From NCBI GenBank assembly GCA_017854855.1, contig JAFMGZ010000007.1:1-64000 (forward strand): 64,000 bases of DNA, given 5' to 3'. Origin of the DNA: Sulfitobacter sp. Lineage in GTDB: Bacteria; Pseudomonadota; Alphaproteobacteria; Rhodobacterales; Rhodobacteraceae. Under the pieces are notes generated by a model. The model worked only from the letters and a program-made list of their open reading frames with translations, had not been told where the DNA came from and ran no database searches. A program made the translations under genes and the position numbers. This document shows positions 43,228-52,954 of this stretch, piece after piece; the first letter of the stretch is position 1, and every line of letters begins with the position of its first letter.

Positions 43228-45387
43228 TCAGCTCTTGCTGGCAGCCTTCAGTTCCAACCGGCGCGCATGCAAGACCGGCTCGGTATAACCCGAAGGCTGC
43301 ACCCGCCCCTTGAACACCAGGTCACAGGCCGCCTGATAGGCAATGCCGTCGAAATCCGGTGCCATCGGCTTGTACAATGGGTCGCCCGCATTCTGCCGGT
43401 CCACCACCTGCGCCATCTTCTGCATCGCCGCATTGACCTGGTCCTCGCTCACCACCTCATGGTGCAGCCAGTTGGCCAAGCCCTGCGCCGAGATGCGACA
43501 GGTCGCGCGGTCTTCCATCAGGCCGACGTCATGGATGTCGGGCACCTTGGAACAGCCCACACCCTGATCCACCCAGCGCACGACGTAGCCCAGGATACCC
43601 TGCGCATTGTTCTCGATCTCGTTGCGGATCTCGTCTTCCGACAGGTTGCGGCCCGCCAGCACCGGGATGGTCAGCAGATCCGCCAGCGTTCCGCGCGGCC
43701 CACCGGCCTTCAGCGCATCCTGACGCGCCAGCACGTCCACCTTGTGATAATGCGTCGCATGCAGCGTGGCCGCCGTGGGCGATGGCACCCAGGCACAGGT
43801 CGCACCGGCCTTGGGGTGGCCGATCTTGGCCTCCAGCATATCCGCCATACGGTCGGGCATGGCCCACATGCCCTTGCCGATCTGGGCGCGGCCCTTCAGA
43901 CCACAGGCCAGACCGATATCGACGTTGCGGTCCTCATAAGATGCAATCCACGGGGCGTTCTTCATATCGCCCTTGGGCACCATCGGTCCCGCTTCCATGG
44001 AGGTGTGGATCTCATCCCCCGTCCGGTCCAGAAAGCCTGTGTTGATAAAGGCAACACGGGCCTTTGCCGCGCGGATACACTCCTTGAGGTTGGCCGAGGT
44101 GCGCCGTTCCTCGTCCATGATCCCCAGCTTGACAGTATGTGCCGGCAGGCCCAGCGCGGCCTCGACCGCCGTGAAAATCTCGTCGGCAAAGGCCACTTCG
44201 GCAGGGCCGTGCATCTTGGGCTTGACCACGTAAACGCTGCCCGTGACCGAATTGCCGCCCGCACGCGACAGATCATGCATCGCGATCAGCGTGGTGATCA
44301 TCGCATCCATCAGCCCCTCGCCCACTTCCAGACCGTCACGGTCCAGCACGGCAGGATTGGTCATCAGGTGACCCACATTACGGATCAGCATCAAGGAACG
44401 GCCCTTCAGCGTCAGCTCTGAACCATCCGGTGCCGTATAGGTCCGGTCCGGGTTCATCACCCGCGTCATCTGCTGACCGCCCTTCTCAAAGGTCTCGGAC
44501 AGATCGCCCTTCATCAGGCCCAGCCAGTTGCCATAGGCCACGACCTTGTCCTCGGCATCCACGGCCGCGACACTGTCTTCGCAATCCATGATGGTGGACA
44601 GGGCCGATTCGACCACGATGTCGGACACATGCGCGGGATCGGTCTTGCCGATCGCATGGCTGTCGTCGATCCGGATCTCGATGTGCAGCCCGTTGTTCTT
44701 GAGCAAGACCGCCGTCGGCGCATCCGCAGCCCCCGTGTATCCGGCAAATTGCGCGGGATCGGCCAGCGCGACAGCACCCGCAGCGCCCACACCGTGCAGG
44801 GCACCGCCCACAACCTTGTAGCCCAGCAAATCACTGTGGCTGCCCGTGGCCATCGGTGCCGCACCGTCCACAAAGGCCTTGGCCGCCGCAACCACCCGCG
44901 CCCCGCGCTCCGCGTCATAGCCGCCGCCCTTTGGCAAATCGCCCAGCGCATCGGTGCCGTAATAGGCGTCATACAGGCTGCCCCAGCGGGCATTGGCCGC
45001 ATTCAGCGCAAAGCGGGCGTTGGTGATCGGCACCACCAGCTGTGGTCCCGGCACATGGGCAATCTCAGGATCGACATTCGCCGTCTCGATCTCGAAATCC
45101 GGCCCCTCAGGAACAAGGTATCCGATCTCTTTCAAAAACGCGGTGTAAGCCGCCGCATCATGTGGCTGTCCGGCGCGGGCGCGATGCCAATCGTCAATCT
45201 GGCCCTGCAACTCTTCGCGCTTTGCCAGGAAATCCCGGTTCTTTGGGCCCATCTGATGCACCAGACCGGAAAACCCAGTCCAGAACGCCTCTGCATCCAC
45301 ACCGGTGCCGGGCAGTGCCCGCGCCTCGATAAAGTCAACCAGTTCTGCATCTACTTGCAATCCGGCTTTATCAATTCTCTGCGACAT
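43228..45387 (-). CDS. glcB: malate synthase G
   Basis: 719 aa, the G-type length. Features: [20 protein letters not shown] near the N-terminus; [88 protein letters not shown]; and [25 protein letters not shown] with [31 protein letters not shown]. It condenses glyoxylate and acetyl-CoA to malate. In this lineage it could serve the ethylmalonyl-CoA pathway or glycolate use. No isocitrate lyase is in the window. Confidence 0.98.
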   Translation of the reverse strand: MSQRIDKAGLQVDAELVDFIEARALPGTGVDAEAFWTGFSGLVHQMGPKNRDFLAKREELQGQIDDWHRARAGQPHDAAAYTAFLKEIGYLVPEGPDFEIETANVDPEIAHVPGPQLVVPITNARFALNAANARWGSLYDAYYGTDALGDLPKGGGYDAERGARVVAAAKAFVDGAAPMATGSHSDLLGYKVVGGALHGVGAAGAVALADPAQFAGYTGAADAPTAVLLKNNGLHIEIRIDDSHAIGKTDPAHVSDIVVESALSTIMDCEDSVAAVDAEDKVVAYGNWLGLMKGDLSETFEKGGQQMTRVMNPDRTYTAPDGSELTLKGRSLMLIRNVGHLMTNPAVLDRDGLEVGEGLMDAMITTLIAMHDLSRAGGNSVTGSVYVVKPKMHGPAEVAFADEIFTAVEAALGLPAHTVKLGIMDEERRTSANLKECIRAAKARVAFINTGFLDRTGDEIHTSMEAGPMVPKGDMKNAPWIASYEDRNVDIGLACGLKGRAQIGKGMWAMPDRMADMLEAKIGHPKAGATCAWVPSPTAATLHATHYHKVDVLARQDALKAGGPRGTLADLLTIPVLAGRNLSEDEIRNEIENNAQGILGYVVRWVDQGVGCSKVPDIHDVGLMEDRATCRISAQGLANWLHHEVVSEDQVNAAMQKMAQVVDRQNAGDPLYKPMAPDFDGIAYQAACDLVFKGRVQPSGYTEPVLHARRLELKAASKS

Positions 45388-45458
45388 GGGGTCTCTCCTG
45401 GCCTGAGCGTTTCCTTTCGGAAACCTTTAGAGCGAAAGAAACCCCGAAACAAGCCGCA

Positions 45459-45479
45459 TTGGTAATGTTATTTTACCAA
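45459..45479. promoter_or_regulatory. inverted repeat upstream of malate synthase
   Basis: Arms TTGGTAA (45459-45465) and TTACCAA (45473-45479), spaced 7 nt, form a perfect dyad 71-92 nt before the glcB start. It overlaps the last codons of the DUF2256 gene. TTGGT/ACCAA half-sites recall GntR-family operators, but the spacing is wider than the usual 3 nt. Confidence 0.5.
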
Positions 45480-45638
45480 AACCCGCGTCTGACCCGATTT
45501 CCGCTCTGATCTGCAACGCTCAGAACAGTATTTCACCTCGTCCCAAACCTTTTCCCATTTGCGCCGCCAGGCAAAGGGCCGCCCGCAGGTCAGGCAGGTC
45601 TTGACCGCAAGGTCCTGTTTCTTGCGCATTTTCGCCAT
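45468..45638 (-). CDS. DUF2256 small zinc-ribbon protein
   Basis: 56 aa from MAKMRKKQDLAVKTCLTCG, with GGGGAGGG before the ATG; 16 further upstream codons are open but unlikely. CLTCGRPFAWRRKWEKVWDEVKYCSERCRSER gives two Cys pairs (CxxC and CxxxC) and the RRKWEKVWDEVKYCSERC signature of DUF2256. Probably binds one zinc. Function unknown. The gene ends inside the presumed glcB operator. Confidence 0.85.
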   Translation of the reverse strand: MAKMRKKQDLAVKTCLTCGRPFAWRRKWEKVWDEVKYCSERCRSERKSGQTRVLVK

Positions 45639-45698
45639 CGCATCCGCCCTCCCCGGCCAAGGCACCATCGAACGCCCTTGGCTCAAACCTTTTGCCGC

Positions 45699-45974
45699 TC
45701 AGTCAACACCATCCGCGCCGGATGCCACCGCATCGACCAGACCCGCCTGCTGCGCCGCCCGGCTCTCGGCCTGGGTGCCGACCATACTGTCCACGGTGGG
45801 CGCACCCCGGTTCATCGCCGCGATGTAAATCACGGTGAACACCATCAAAGCGCCGAAAACCGCCGCCCCCCCTCGGCCCAAAAACGCCGGTTCATGCCGC
45901 GCGTCATGCCGCGCTTCATACCGCGATTCATACCGGGCGGGGGGCCGGCCAACAAACCTGTCAGGTGCAGACAT
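45699..45974 (-). CDS. small single-pass membrane protein with four-residue repeats
   Basis: 91 aa from MSAPDRFVGRPPARYES, with AAGGAG 8 nt upstream. Residues about 15-30 are four consecutive R-(Y/H)-(E/D)-X units (RYES RYEA RHDA RHEP) encoded by 12-nt tandem repeats at 45889-45936. A hydrophobic stretch AVFGALMVFTVIYIAAM follows, then an acidic/Ala-rich tail. No family recognised. It is divergent from pepN. Confidence 0.6.
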   Translation of the reverse strand: MSAPDRFVGRPPARYESRYEARHDARHEPAFLGRGGAAVFGALMVFTVIYIAAMNRGAPTVDSMVGTQAESRAAQQAGLVDAVASGADGVD

Positions 45975-46075
45975 GACCAACTCCTTCTCATCTCGCGCGC
46001 ATTTGACCCGTTGAGGGTCGCCTTGTGCAGGGATAACGTAAGCACAGACCCCAAAGTTCCAAAAAAGGTACCCCC

Positions 46076-48664
46076 ATGCGCGATGCAGCCCCCAAGACCA
46101 TCCATCTGGCGGATTACACCCCCTTCGGTTTCATTCTGGACGAGGTCGCGCTGTCCTTTGATCTGGCCCCCAACAAGACCCGCGTGCGCAGCCGCATCGC
46201 CCTGCGTCCCAACCCCGAGGCAACAGACAAGACCTTCTTTCTGCACGGCGAACAGCTCAGCTTGATCTGGGCCCGCATCGACGGTGTGCCCGTCACCCCC
46301 ACCCTCACCGATGAGGGGCTGACCTGCGATGTCCCCGACGGCCCCTTCATCTGGGAAGCCGAGGTAGAGATCGACCCAGAGGGCAACACCGCCCTCGAAG
46401 GGCTCTATATGTCGAACGGGATGTATTGCACCCAATGCGAGGCCGAAGGCTTTCGCAAGATTACCTATTACCCCGACCGCCCCGATGTGATGAGCGTCTT
46501 TACCGTCACCATCAACGGGCCCCATCCGGTGCTTCTGTCCAATGGCAACCCCGTAACAACCAGCCAGCACCACGCCCAGTGGCACGACCCATGGCCCAAA
46601 CCCGCCTATCTCTTTGCGCTGGTCGCCGGCGATCTGGTCGCCCATAGCGACAGCTTTACCACCATGAACGGCCGCCATGTGGATCTGAACCTCTATGTGC
46701 GCCCCGGTGACGAGGGCAAATGCGCCTTTGGCATGCAGGCACTCAAGGCGTCGATGAAATGGGACGAAGACGTCTACGGGCGCGAATATGACCTCGACCT
46801 GTTCAACATCGTCGCGGTGGATGATTTCAACATGGGTGCGATGGAAAACAAAGGGCTGAACGTGTTCAACTCTTCAGCCGTCCTCGCCTCGCCCGAAACC
46901 TCGACCGACATGAACTTTGAACGCATAGAGGCGATCATCGCGCATGAATATTTCCACAACTGGACCGGCAACCGCATCACCTGCCGCGACTGGTTCCAAC
47001 TCTGCCTCAAGGAAGGGCTGACGGTCTACCGCGACAGCCAGTTCACCTCCGACATGCGCTCTGCCCCGGTCAAACGCATATCCGATGTCATCGACCTGCG
47101 CGCCCGCCAGTTCGCCGAGGACCAGGGCCCGCTGGCCCATCCGGTGCGCCCCGAAAGCTTTCAAGAGATCAATAACTTCTACACCGCGACCGTCTACGAA
47201 AAAGGGGCCGAGGTGATCGGCATGCTGAAAACACTGGTGGGCGATGACGCCTATGCCAAATCCGCAGCCCTCTATTTTGACCGCCACGATGGCCAGGCCT
47301 GCACCATCGAGGATTGGCTGGCCGTGTTCGAGCAAACCACCGGCCGCGACCTGACCCAGTTCAAGCGCTGGTATTCCCAGGCCGGCACCCCGCGCCTGAC
47401 CGTCGAACACAGCTTTGAGCTGGACACGCTGACCCTCACCTTCTCTCAGCACACGCCACCCTCGGCGGCCACCCCTTCGCCCCAGCCACAGGTGATCCCC
47501 ATCGCCGTCGGCCTGATCTACCCCGATGGCACCGAAGCCTTGTCCACCCAGGTGCTCGAAATGACCCGGGCCGAACAAAGCTTCCGCTTTACCGGGCTTG
47601 AGGCAGAACCCATCGCCTCCATCCTGCGCGGCTTTTCGGCCCCCGTGGTGCTGAACCAGGCCCTGTCTGACGCCGACCGCGCCCTTTTGCTGGCCCATGA
47701 CACCGATCCCTTCAACCGCTGGGAGGCAGGCCGCAGCCTCGCCCGCAGCTCGCTTTTGTCGATGATCCGCGCCGATGCGCCTTCCGACGGGACATCCGAT
47801 GCGCCTTCCAATCTTGGCCCCGACACGGCCTACCTCGCAGGCATCCGTGCCGTCGTCACCGACGACAGCCTCGATCCGGCCACCCGCGCCCTGATGCTGG
47901 GCCTGCCCAGCCAGTCCGACCTTGCCACCGCCCTGCATGACGCAGGCGACACCCCCGATCCCGCCGCGATCTATGCCGCAACCGAGGCCATGCGCGAGGC
48001 GATGGCCGATACTTTTGCCCAGGACGCCGCCCGCCTCTATGCGGCCAACACCGTCACCGCCCCCTATGATCCGGGGGCCGAACAGGCAGGCATGCGCAGC
48101 CTGTCAAACGCCATGCTGTCGCTGATCACCCGCCGCGATGGCGGTGCCGCAGCACAGGCGCAATATGACGCGGCCGACAACATGACCCAGCAGCTCAGCG
48201 CCTTGGCGAACCTTATTCGCGCGGGCTCGGGCGATGCCGCCCTCGCCGCCTTTTACAACCAGTGGAAAGACGACCGTTTGGTAATGGACAAATGGTTCGG
48301 CCTGCAGGTGATCGAAGCGGCCCCTGATCAGGCCGCCGCAACCGCCCAGCGCCTGACCCAGCATCCCGACTTCAACCACAAGAACCCCAACCGCTTCCGC
48401 GCGGTCTTTGGGTCATTGGCCATGCACCACGCAGGCTTCCATCACGCCAGCGGCGACGCCTACAGGCTGCTGGCCGACTGGCTGATCATCCTCGATCCGC
48501 TGAACCCGCAAACCACCGCGCGGATGTGCTCGGCCTTCCAGACCTGGAGACGCTATGACACCGACCGCCAGACCCGGATGCTGGCACAAGTGGACCGCAT
48601 CCTTGCCACGCCGGGCCTGTCACGCGACACAACAGAGATGCTGACCCGCATCAGGAGCGCCTGA
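46076..48664 (+). CDS. pepN: aminopeptidase N
   Basis: 862 aa M1 metallopeptidase. The exopeptidase motif GAMENKGLNVFNSSAVLA lies at about residues 259-276. The zinc site HEYFHNWTGNRITCRDWFQLCLKEGLTVYRD gives HExxH plus the downstream Glu; FYTATVYEKGAEVIGM carries the catalytic Tyr. The C-terminal half is the helical PepN domain. It removes N-terminal residues from peptides in the cytoplasm. An SDR gene follows directly. Confidence 0.97.
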   Translation: MRDAAPKTIHLADYTPFGFILDEVALSFDLAPNKTRVRSRIALRPNPEATDKTFFLHGEQLSLIWARIDGVPVTPTLTDEGLTCDVPDGPFIWEAEVEIDPEGNTALEGLYMSNGMYCTQCEAEGFRKITYYPDRPDVMSVFTVTINGPHPVLLSNGNPVTTSQHHAQWHDPWPKPAYLFALVAGDLVAHSDSFTTMNGRHVDLNLYVRPGDEGKCAFGMQALKASMKWDEDVYGREYDLDLFNIVAVDDFNMGAMENKGLNVFNSSAVLASPETSTDMNFERIEAIIAHEYFHNWTGNRITCRDWFQLCLKEGLTVYRDSQFTSDMRSAPVKRISDVIDLRARQFAEDQGPLAHPVRPESFQEINNFYTATVYEKGAEVIGMLKTLVGDDAYAKSAALYFDRHDGQACTIEDWLAVFEQTTGRDLTQFKRWYSQAGTPRLTVEHSFELDTLTLTFSQHTPPSAATPSPQPQVIPIAVGLIYPDGTEALSTQVLEMTRAEQSFRFTGLEAEPIASILRGFSAPVVLNQALSDADRALLLAHDTDPFNRWEAGRSLARSSLLSMIRADAPSDGTSDAPSNLGPDTAYLAGIRAVVTDDSLDPATRALMLGLPSQSDLATALHDAGDTPDPAAIYAATEAMREAMADTFAQDAARLYAANTVTAPYDPGAEQAGMRSLSNAMLSLITRRDGGAAAQAQYDAADNMTQQLSALANLIRAGSGDAALAAFYNQWKDDRLVMDKWFGLQVIEAAPDQAAATAQRLTQHPDFNHKNPNRFRAVFGSLAMHHAGFHHASGDAYRLLADWLIILDPLNPQTTARMCSAFQTWRRYDTDRQTRMLAQVDRILATPGLSRDTTEMLTRIRSA

Positions 48665-48665
48665 G

Positions 48666-49403
48666 ATGCGGCCCGTCTGCCTGATCACCGGTGCCTCTGC
48701 GGGCATCGGTGCCGCCTGCGCCCGCCTCGCCGCCCGGCGCGGCTATGACCTCGCCCTGACCTATAACACCGACCCCAAAGGGGCTCAGGCAGTGGCCCAG
48801 GACGCCCAAGAGGCCGGGGCGAAAACCCTGATCCTTCAGGCCGATGTCGCCGATCCTGCCGCCATTGATGCGCTCTATGCCCGCATCGACACCACCTTTG
48901 GCCGCCTTGATGCGCTGATCAACAACGCAGGCATCGTGGGCCAGACCGCCCGCGTCACCGACCTGACCCATGACCGTTTGCGCCAGATCTTTGACGTCAA
49001 CGTCATCGGCGCGATCCTTGTGGCACAGGGGGCCGTCAACCGGATGGAGCCGCAAGGAACGGGCGTCATCATCAATATTTCCTCGGTTGCGGCACGGCTG
49101 GGCTCTGCCAATCAATACGTGGATTACGCCGCCACCAAAGGGGCCATCGACACATTCACCAAAGGCCTGTCGGACGAAGTCGCGCCCAAGGGCATCCGCG
49201 TCATGGCCCTGGCCCCCGGCCTGATTGAAACCGATATCCACGAAAAAGGCGGAGAACCGGGCCGCGCCGCGCGACTGGGCGGCTCCACCCCCATGGGGCG
49301 CGCGGGCACCGCCGATGAAATCGCCCATGCGGTGCTCTGGCTGATGTCGGATGAGGCCTCCTATGTCACCGGCTCCACCCTCAACGTCAGTGGCGGCCGG
49401 TGA
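48666..49403 (+). CDS. SDR family oxidoreductase
   Basis: 245 aa. RPVCLITGASAGIGAACARLAARRGYDLALTYNTDPKGA gives the NAD(P)-binding motif; LINNAGIVGQTARVTDL, ISSVAARLGSANQYVDYAATKGAIDTFTKGLSDEVAPKGIRV and the SYVTGSTLNVSGGR end complete a classical SDR. The tyrosine and lysine of YxxxK are in YAATK. It begins one base after the pepN stop with AGGAG inside the pepN end. Substrate unknown. Confidence 0.88.
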   Translation: MRPVCLITGASAGIGAACARLAARRGYDLALTYNTDPKGAQAVAQDAQEAGAKTLILQADVADPAAIDALYARIDTTFGRLDALINNAGIVGQTARVTDLTHDRLRQIFDVNVIGAILVAQGAVNRMEPQGTGVIINISSVAARLGSANQYVDYAATKGAIDTFTKGLSDEVAPKGIRVMALAPGLIETDIHEKGGEPGRAARLGGSTPMGRAGTADEIAHAVLWLMSDEASYVTGSTLNVSGGR

Positions 49404-49413
49404 GCTGCTGACG

Positions 49414-49848
49414 ATGCCCGATGCCTTCACCTACAGGGCCCAGGGGCGCAGCCTGCGCGGCGGGCTGGTGGTCGGCGGCATCTGGCTGGCGCTCGCGGGC
49501 CTGTGGCTGGGGCTGCAGGCAAACCCTTGGATCATGGGCTTTGTCGCGCTGTTCACCCTGCCCGCCTGCTGGGATCTGATCCGCAACCCCGCCTGCGGGC
49601 TGACCCTGAACGCCGACCAGATCAGCTGGTTCTCCGGCAGACATCACGGCCAGGTGGCCCTTGCGCAGATTGATCAGGTCCGCCTTGATACCCGTCTGGA
49701 CATGTCGGTCCGCACCACCTTGGTGCTGCACAGCGGTGCCAAGATCCGCCTGCCCTTTGAGGCAACCCCGCCTCACCGCCAATTTGAGGACGCGCTGAAC
49801 GCAAAAGGCCTCAAGACCCGGCGCACCCATTTCCAACTGATGCAATGA
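49414..49848 (+). CDS. small membrane protein of unknown function
   Basis: 144 aa from MPDAFTYRAQGRSLRGG, 10 nt after the SDR stop. A GTG at the SDR stop and earlier codons are possible alternatives. Two adjacent hydrophobic segments (GGLVVGGIWLALAGLWLG and PWIMGFVALFTLPACW) form a hairpin, followed by a PH-like beta-rich stretch (LNADQISWFSGRHHGQVALAQIDQVRLDTRLDMSVRTTLVLHSG). No named family. Its stop codon abuts that of the opposing transglycosylase gene. Confidence 0.75.
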   Translation: MPDAFTYRAQGRSLRGGLVVGGIWLALAGLWLGLQANPWIMGFVALFTLPACWDLIRNPACGLTLNADQISWFSGRHHGQVALAQIDQVRLDTRLDMSVRTTLVLHSGAKIRLPFEATPPHRQFEDALNAKGLKTRRTHFQLMQ

Positions 49849-50586
49849 TCAAGGCCGCGCCCGTGGGCGCAGACCATCTAACACCGCGCAATAGCTTTGC
49901 TGTTTCAGCCATGCCGACATCTCCTGCCGCTTGGCCGCCGACCGCATCGGTCCCCAATCGGCAGCCACACCGCGCCCGCCCCGGCCATAGATCACGCCGT
50001 CCCTGGGCACCGTGACCGCCATGATCCGCGCCGCACAGCTCAGGTTCGCCCCACCGTCCTTCAAGGCCTCTCCCGTGCCCACCCGGCACTTGTAGCCCCG
50101 CGCGGTGGCAGGCAGGATCTGCAGCAACCCGTACCATTTGCCCCCGCCCCCCACGGCCTCGGCCTTGTAGGTGCTCTCGTATTTGGCCAGCGCCGACATG
50201 AACCCCACCCAGAATGCACGCCGCTCCGCCGGTTTGGCCTGCGGATACTTTGGGCACCAATCGGCGATATCGGCCGGGACCAGATCCACCAGCGGCTTGC
50301 CATGATCTTTCAGCGCCGACAGCGCCGCGCGGGTCCACAGCGCATGACCCGCCTTATGCTGCCAGCGGGTACGCGGCAGCCGGGGCCGGTGGGCGGGGGG
50401 GCGGATCAGGCGGATCACATCCTGCTGTGCCTGCCCTGTTATCTGGCCTGATATCTGGCCTGTTATCTGGCCCGGTCCGGGTGCCGCGACCGCCGCCCGC
50501 AGCCCACCGCCCCCAACAGACTGCGCCTGCACCTCACAGGTCAGACCCGCGAAAAACAGCGCCCAAATGGCAAAGAACCGTTTCAT
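49849..50586 (-). CDS. lytic transglycosylase domain-containing exported protein
   Basis: 245 aa from MKRFFAIWALFFAGLTCEVQAQS, a clear signal peptide; the frame is open far upstream but through an opposing gene. A short GQITGQISGQITGQ repeat (12-nt units, 50435-50470) forms a linker. The SLT domain is seen as SALAKYESTYKAEAVGGGGKWYGLLQILPATARGYKCRVGTGEALKDGGANLSCAARI with the catalytic Glu in AKYEST. It cleaves peptidoglycan glycan strands in the periplasm. Confidence 0.85.
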   Translation of the reverse strand: MKRFFAIWALFFAGLTCEVQAQSVGGGGLRAAVAAPGPGQITGQISGQITGQAQQDVIRLIRPPAHRPRLPRTRWQHKAGHALWTRAALSALKDHGKPLVDLVPADIADWCPKYPQAKPAERRAFWVGFMSALAKYESTYKAEAVGGGGKWYGLLQILPATARGYKCRVGTGEALKDGGANLSCAARIMAVTVPRDGVIYGRGGRGVAADWGPMRSAAKRQEMSAWLKQQSYCAVLDGLRPRARP

Positions 50587-50841
50587 CCCCCCACCATGTC
50601 GACAAACAGCGATTCTACGCAACAGCCACCGCCACCAGATGCGCCAGTCCAGAAACAATACAGGCCCAGCCCCCAGATTGCCCCCATCTGAAAAACAATA
50701 CGAAGGATTTGAGGCAAAATGGCCCATCCCGCCCCGACCTGCGCGAAAATCAACGTGATATCTCCCCATGCGCGCCACGGTCTTGCCCCAAACAGCCGCC
50801 ATCACTTGTCTTAACGAAACGTTCCTTCGGATGGGATTACT

Positions 50842-52143
50842 ATGAGAACTCTCAGCGCCTTCCTGCAAAAGCACGTCACCCCTTTTGGTCGCCTGCTCAA
50901 AGAAGAACCCAAAAAGCAGCCCTTCGAAAGGCTCGATATGCCCTCCGTCGTCCGCCGCCGCGCCCCGCGCACAGTCATGAAAGCGGCCAGCGAAGACGCC
51001 CTGCTGATCTCCTGTCCCGATCCCACCGCAGAAGACGCAGTGCGCGACAAACACATCAAGACCGGTCAACGTCTGGTGCGTCAGGAACGCTGGGATGAAC
51101 TGATCAAACTGATCGAAACCGCCGACCGGGGCCGCCATATGACCACAGGCACCATGCCCGTGGCCGAACTGCTGGCCTTTGGCACCCGCGCCGATGTGGT
51201 CCACGCCGCCGAACATGCGCTGCTGGATGGCCGCCCCGCCAAGGACGCGCCGCTGATGGAAGGCATCGAAGCACTGGAACATGTGCTGGCCGAATACCCC
51301 GATTCCTACGTGGTCGCCTGTATCGTGGCCCAGGCCCATATCGACATCGGCTGGGCATGGCGCGGCAATTGCTGGGACGTCGAAGTGGCCGAACGCAACC
51401 GCGAAGCCTTTGCAGCGCATTTTGACCGCGCCGCCGACATTATGGCAGATTTCTGCGCCTTCAAGACCTGCTCGCCCTTCCTTGCCGCAACCTGCTGCGC
51501 CCTGCTGGGCGGCACCGAGAACGGCAAGAACCATGTGGCCGACCGCTATGAAGTGCTGATTGACCTGAACCCGTCCAACCCCCGCCCCATGCGCGCTATG
51601 GGCAACCATCTGCTGCCGCGCTGGTACGGCAGCTATGACACCCTCGAACTTGAGGCCCGCCGCACCGCCTCGCGCACGCAAAAGGTCTGGGGGGCCGGTG
51701 GCTATACCTGGGTCCAGTTCGACGCGATCGTGAATGACGACGAAGCCTGTGCAAACCTTGATCTGGATTTCTTTGTCGAAGGGATGCGCGATATCCTCAA
51801 GCGCCGCAGCGATCCCTATACCGCCAACCTTCTGGCCGCCTATTGCTCCAATTCCATCGGTCAGGCCTATTCCGGCAATGATCAGGCCGATCACATCCGC
51901 GCACAGATCGCCGATTGTGCCAATTGGATCGTACGCAACCACCTGACCGAACTGCATCCGATGATCTGGGCCCATGCGGCACGCGGCTTTGACAACAACC
52001 TGCGCATTCATTCGCCCAGCCGCTTTGCAGCCTCGGGCCGGGATGACGCCATCCGCATCATCACCTCCATGTTCAGCTCCGAAATCGCAGCCGGTAAGCG
52101 GATCGTCTTTACCGACAACGGCCCCGTCGCACAGCCCGGCTGA
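50842..52143 (+). CDS. conserved-looking protein of unknown function
   Basis: 433 aa from MRTLSAFLQKHVTPFGRLLKEE. No signal peptide or membrane helix. The N-terminal 60 residues are basic; the rest is mostly helical with many Trp, Cys and acidic residues, e.g. AQAHIDIGWAWRGNCWDVEVAERNREAF, DRYEVLIDLNPSNPRPMRAMGNHLLPRWYGSYDTLELEARRTA and DPYTANLLAAYCSNSIGQAYSGNDQ. The pattern hints at TPR-like helical hairpins but no clear consensus. Coding character is strong over the whole length. The 255-nt gap upstream has no other feature. Confidence 0.75.
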   Translation: MRTLSAFLQKHVTPFGRLLKEEPKKQPFERLDMPSVVRRRAPRTVMKAASEDALLISCPDPTAEDAVRDKHIKTGQRLVRQERWDELIKLIETADRGRHMTTGTMPVAELLAFGTRADVVHAAEHALLDGRPAKDAPLMEGIEALEHVLAEYPDSYVVACIVAQAHIDIGWAWRGNCWDVEVAERNREAFAAHFDRAADIMADFCAFKTCSPFLAATCCALLGGTENGKNHVADRYEVLIDLNPSNPRPMRAMGNHLLPRWYGSYDTLELEARRTASRTQKVWGAGGYTWVQFDAIVNDDEACANLDLDFFVEGMRDILKRRSDPYTANLLAAYCSNSIGQAYSGNDQADHIRAQIADCANWIVRNHLTELHPMIWAHAARGFDNNLRIHSPSRFAASGRDDAIRIITSMFSSEIAAGKRIVFTDNGPVAQPG

Positions 52144-52159
52144 TCAACTGCCCAGCTGA

Positions 52160-52951
52160 TCAATTACCAAAGGGCGGCCTGTCGCGATCAAAGGCCGCCA
52201 CCATCGCCCCGCGCAGCCGCGCGACATCCGCGTCCACCGGCGCATCCGGGTCGCAGACAAAAGGGGCCAATACCTCGATACGGATGGTCCCGCTGCGCGG
52301 CACGAATGTGCCCCGTGGCAACAGCCGTTCTGAATCGTGGATCACGATGGGCAGAATATGCCGCCCCGTCGCCCGCGCCACCACCACAGCGCCCGCCTTG
52401 AACGGACCCAAAGTGTCGGACCCGGTCCGTGTCCCTTCGGGAAACAGCACCACCGACCGGCGCTGCGGCATCTCATGAACCGCGCGTGACAAGGTCTCCA
52501 TCGCCACCGCACCACTGGCCCGGTCAATGGGCACCAGCCCCGCACCGGTAAACCCCGTGCGCAGCAGCGCCGCATCGCACAGCTCTTTCTTGGCGGCAAA
52601 GGTGAACCATTTGGCGTCCGGCACCACATGCATCAGCGCAAATCCGTCCAGATGGCTGCGGTGGTTGATCACGATGATGCTGCCGCTGTCCTGCGCCAAG
52701 GCGGCGCGATCCTCTGGCGACATCTCGGCGCGAATGCTCAGCAGCCACAACAGCCGCGAACAGGACCGTTTGACCAACCGCCAGTACCAGCCCCGAAAAC
52801 CGCGCCTCTTGGCACAAAGCAGCGGCACAAAAGCGATGAACAGGAAATAGACCGGCCCCAAGAACACCAGCACAAACCGCTTGAACCAGCGCACCGGTGC
52901 CGGATCAATCGGCACAGTCGCAGCCGTAGCGGAAGAAAGCATATCTGACAT
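52160..52951 (-). CDS. plsC: 1-acyl-sn-glycerol-3-phosphate acyltransferase family protein
   Basis: 263 aa (a further ATG lies one codon upstream). A membrane segment FVLVFLGPVYFLFIAFVPLLC precedes the acyltransferase motifs: NHRSHLDGF (Hx4D) at about residue 96 and LFPEGTRTGSDTLGPFKAGAVVVA (the glycerol-phosphate-binding FPEGTR). LPIVIHDSERLLPRGTFVPRSGTIRIEV completes the domain. It acylates lysophosphatidic acid or a related lipid at the inner membrane. Convergent with the unknown gene; direct repeats of CTGATCAA lie between. Confidence 0.88.
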   Translation of the reverse strand: MSDMLSSATAATVPIDPAPVRWFKRFVLVFLGPVYFLFIAFVPLLCAKRRGFRGWYWRLVKRSCSRLLWLLSIRAEMSPEDRAALAQDSGSIIVINHRSHLDGFALMHVVPDAKWFTFAAKKELCDAALLRTGFTGAGLVPIDRASGAVAMETLSRAVHEMPQRRSVVLFPEGTRTGSDTLGPFKAGAVVVARATGRHILPIVIHDSERLLPRGTFVPRSGTIRIEVLAPFVCDPDAPVDADVARLRGAMVAAFDRDRPPFGN

Positions 52952-52954
52952 CAA

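Noticed and set aside
50587-52011. 475-codon upstream extension of the lytic transglycosylase on the minus strand.
   Set aside because: It runs antisense through the 433-aa plus-strand gene, and a clear signal peptide starts at 50586.
52142-52170. Duplicated CTGATCAA between the unknown gene and plsC, considered as an FNR-type site or terminator.
   Set aside because: It is a direct, not inverted, repeat; half-site spacing does not fit FNR; no T run follows.
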